A DNA stretch of 5,363 nt from Omnitrophica WOR_2 bacterium RIFCSPLOWO2_12_FULL_51_8 (GTDB lineage: Bacteria > Omnitrophota > Gorgyraeia > Gygaellales > Profunditerraquicolaceae). This document shows, in pieces, positions 5,061-5,363 of this stretch. The translations under genes and the position numbers were made by a program. The notes under the pieces are model-generated. The model had not been told where the DNA came from. It was given only the letters and a program-made list of their open reading frames with translations, and made no database searches. The stretch's first letter is position 1; the number at the start of each line of letters is the position of its first letter. The stretch covers positions 10,317 through 15,679 of the forward strand of contig MHHD01000040.1 in NCBI GenBank assembly GCA_001805895.1, in the 5' to 3' direction.

Positions 5061-5363
5061 CGCTTTACCTGCTGTGCTTAGTGTTATTCTGCGTCGGCCT
5101 TTACGGAGTCGTGCGTAAGCGCAACTTAGTCAAGATAATTATCGGCTTGGCCATCATCGAATACTCGATGAATCTATTTTTTGTTTTACTGGGGTACCGT
5201 TTCCAGGGCCGGGCGCCGATTGATGCCCAGGGCCAAAACATACTGGATATGGTTGATCCGCTTCCGCAGGCGCTGGTCCTGACCTCAATCGTTATTGGGC
5301 TGGGAGTGACCGCCCTGGTGATCTCCATCGCGATCAGGATTTACGAAAAATACGGCACTTTTG
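5057..5363 (+). CDS. mrpC: MrpC/MnhC/MbhG-type antiporter subunit C (NuoK-like), cut by window end
   Basis: 102 codons are visible before the window ends. This small membrane subunit is homologous to NuoK and stacks between the MrpA/B-like helices and MrpD. Helix 1 covers about residues 2-19. RKRNLVKIIIGLAIIEYSMN (20-39) contains Glu35, the counterpart of the membrane glutamate of NuoK helix 2. DPLPQALVLTSIVIGLGVTA (67-86) is the classic MrpC/NuoK third-helix motif, followed by a helix running to Ile95 and a polar YEKYG tail. The start is unambiguous: an in-frame TGA lies at 5033-5035 and no ATG, GTG or TTG intervenes before 5057. It is probably near complete, since the family is about 110-120 residues, with an MrpD-type gene expected next. 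Being separated from mrpB by repeats, its expression may differ from that of its neighbours. Confidence 0.93.
   Translation, partial: MTLYLLCLVLFCVGLYGVVRKRNLVKIIIGLAIIEYSMNLFFVLLGYRFQGRAPIDAQGQNILDMVDPLPQALVLTSIVIGLGVTALVISIAIRIYEKYGTF

Overview
The window is an internal piece of one long plus-strand operon. It encodes a membrane-bound, energy-converting [NiFe] hydrogenase (group 4, Mbh/Ech/Hyf-like) fused at operon level to Mrp-type cation/proton antiporter subunits. The large subunit keeps both CxxC nickel-binding motifs, so this is a catalytic hydrogenase and not complex I or an Mbx-type relative that has lost nickel. The host is probably an anaerobic, fermentative or syntrophic-type bacterium. 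I suspect an uncultivated lineage of the Omnitrophota kind, because of the operon type, the mid-range GC content and the style of the intergenic repeats, but that is a low-confidence guess and nothing in the window fixes the taxonomy.

Layout, all on the plus strand: (1) 1-87, the last 28 residues of a NuoH/HyfC/MbhM-like membrane anchor; (2) 98-523, the NuoB-like small subunit with one [4Fe-4S] site; (3) 533-967, a NuoC-like subunit; (4) 976-2181, the NiFe large subunit; (5) 2168-3850, a NuoL/MrpD-like ion-pumping subunit with a short N-terminus and an altered key residue; (6) 3852-4373, a single protein matching MbhD+MbhE, i.e. the C-terminal part of MrpA; (7) 4370-4834, MrpB/MbhF; (8) 4835-5056, a gene-free gap built largely of two different palindromic repeats; (9) 5057 to the window edge, MrpC/MbhG (NuoK-like), cut by the end of the window.

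How it works together (family knowledge plus inference): reduced ferredoxin should pass electrons through a NuoI-like subunit, not seen here, and the small-subunit cluster to the NiFe site, where protons become H2. The energy released is transmitted through the NuoH-like anchor into the antiporter-like subunits, which move H+ or Na+ across the membrane. The reverse direction (H2-driven ferredoxin reduction) is also possible.

Genes 1-7 are packed with gaps of 10 nt or less, or overlap. The one break is the 222-nt gap before mrpC. It holds a ~91-nt imperfect hairpin of the CACAGAT type and then a ~66-nt double-palindrome element whose right arm supplies the ribosome binding site and the start codon of mrpC. 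Two overlapping, mutually exclusive hairpins can be drawn there, one of which would hide that start. This is the most unusual part of the window. No CRISPR array, RNA gene, transposase or toxin/defence gene is visible.
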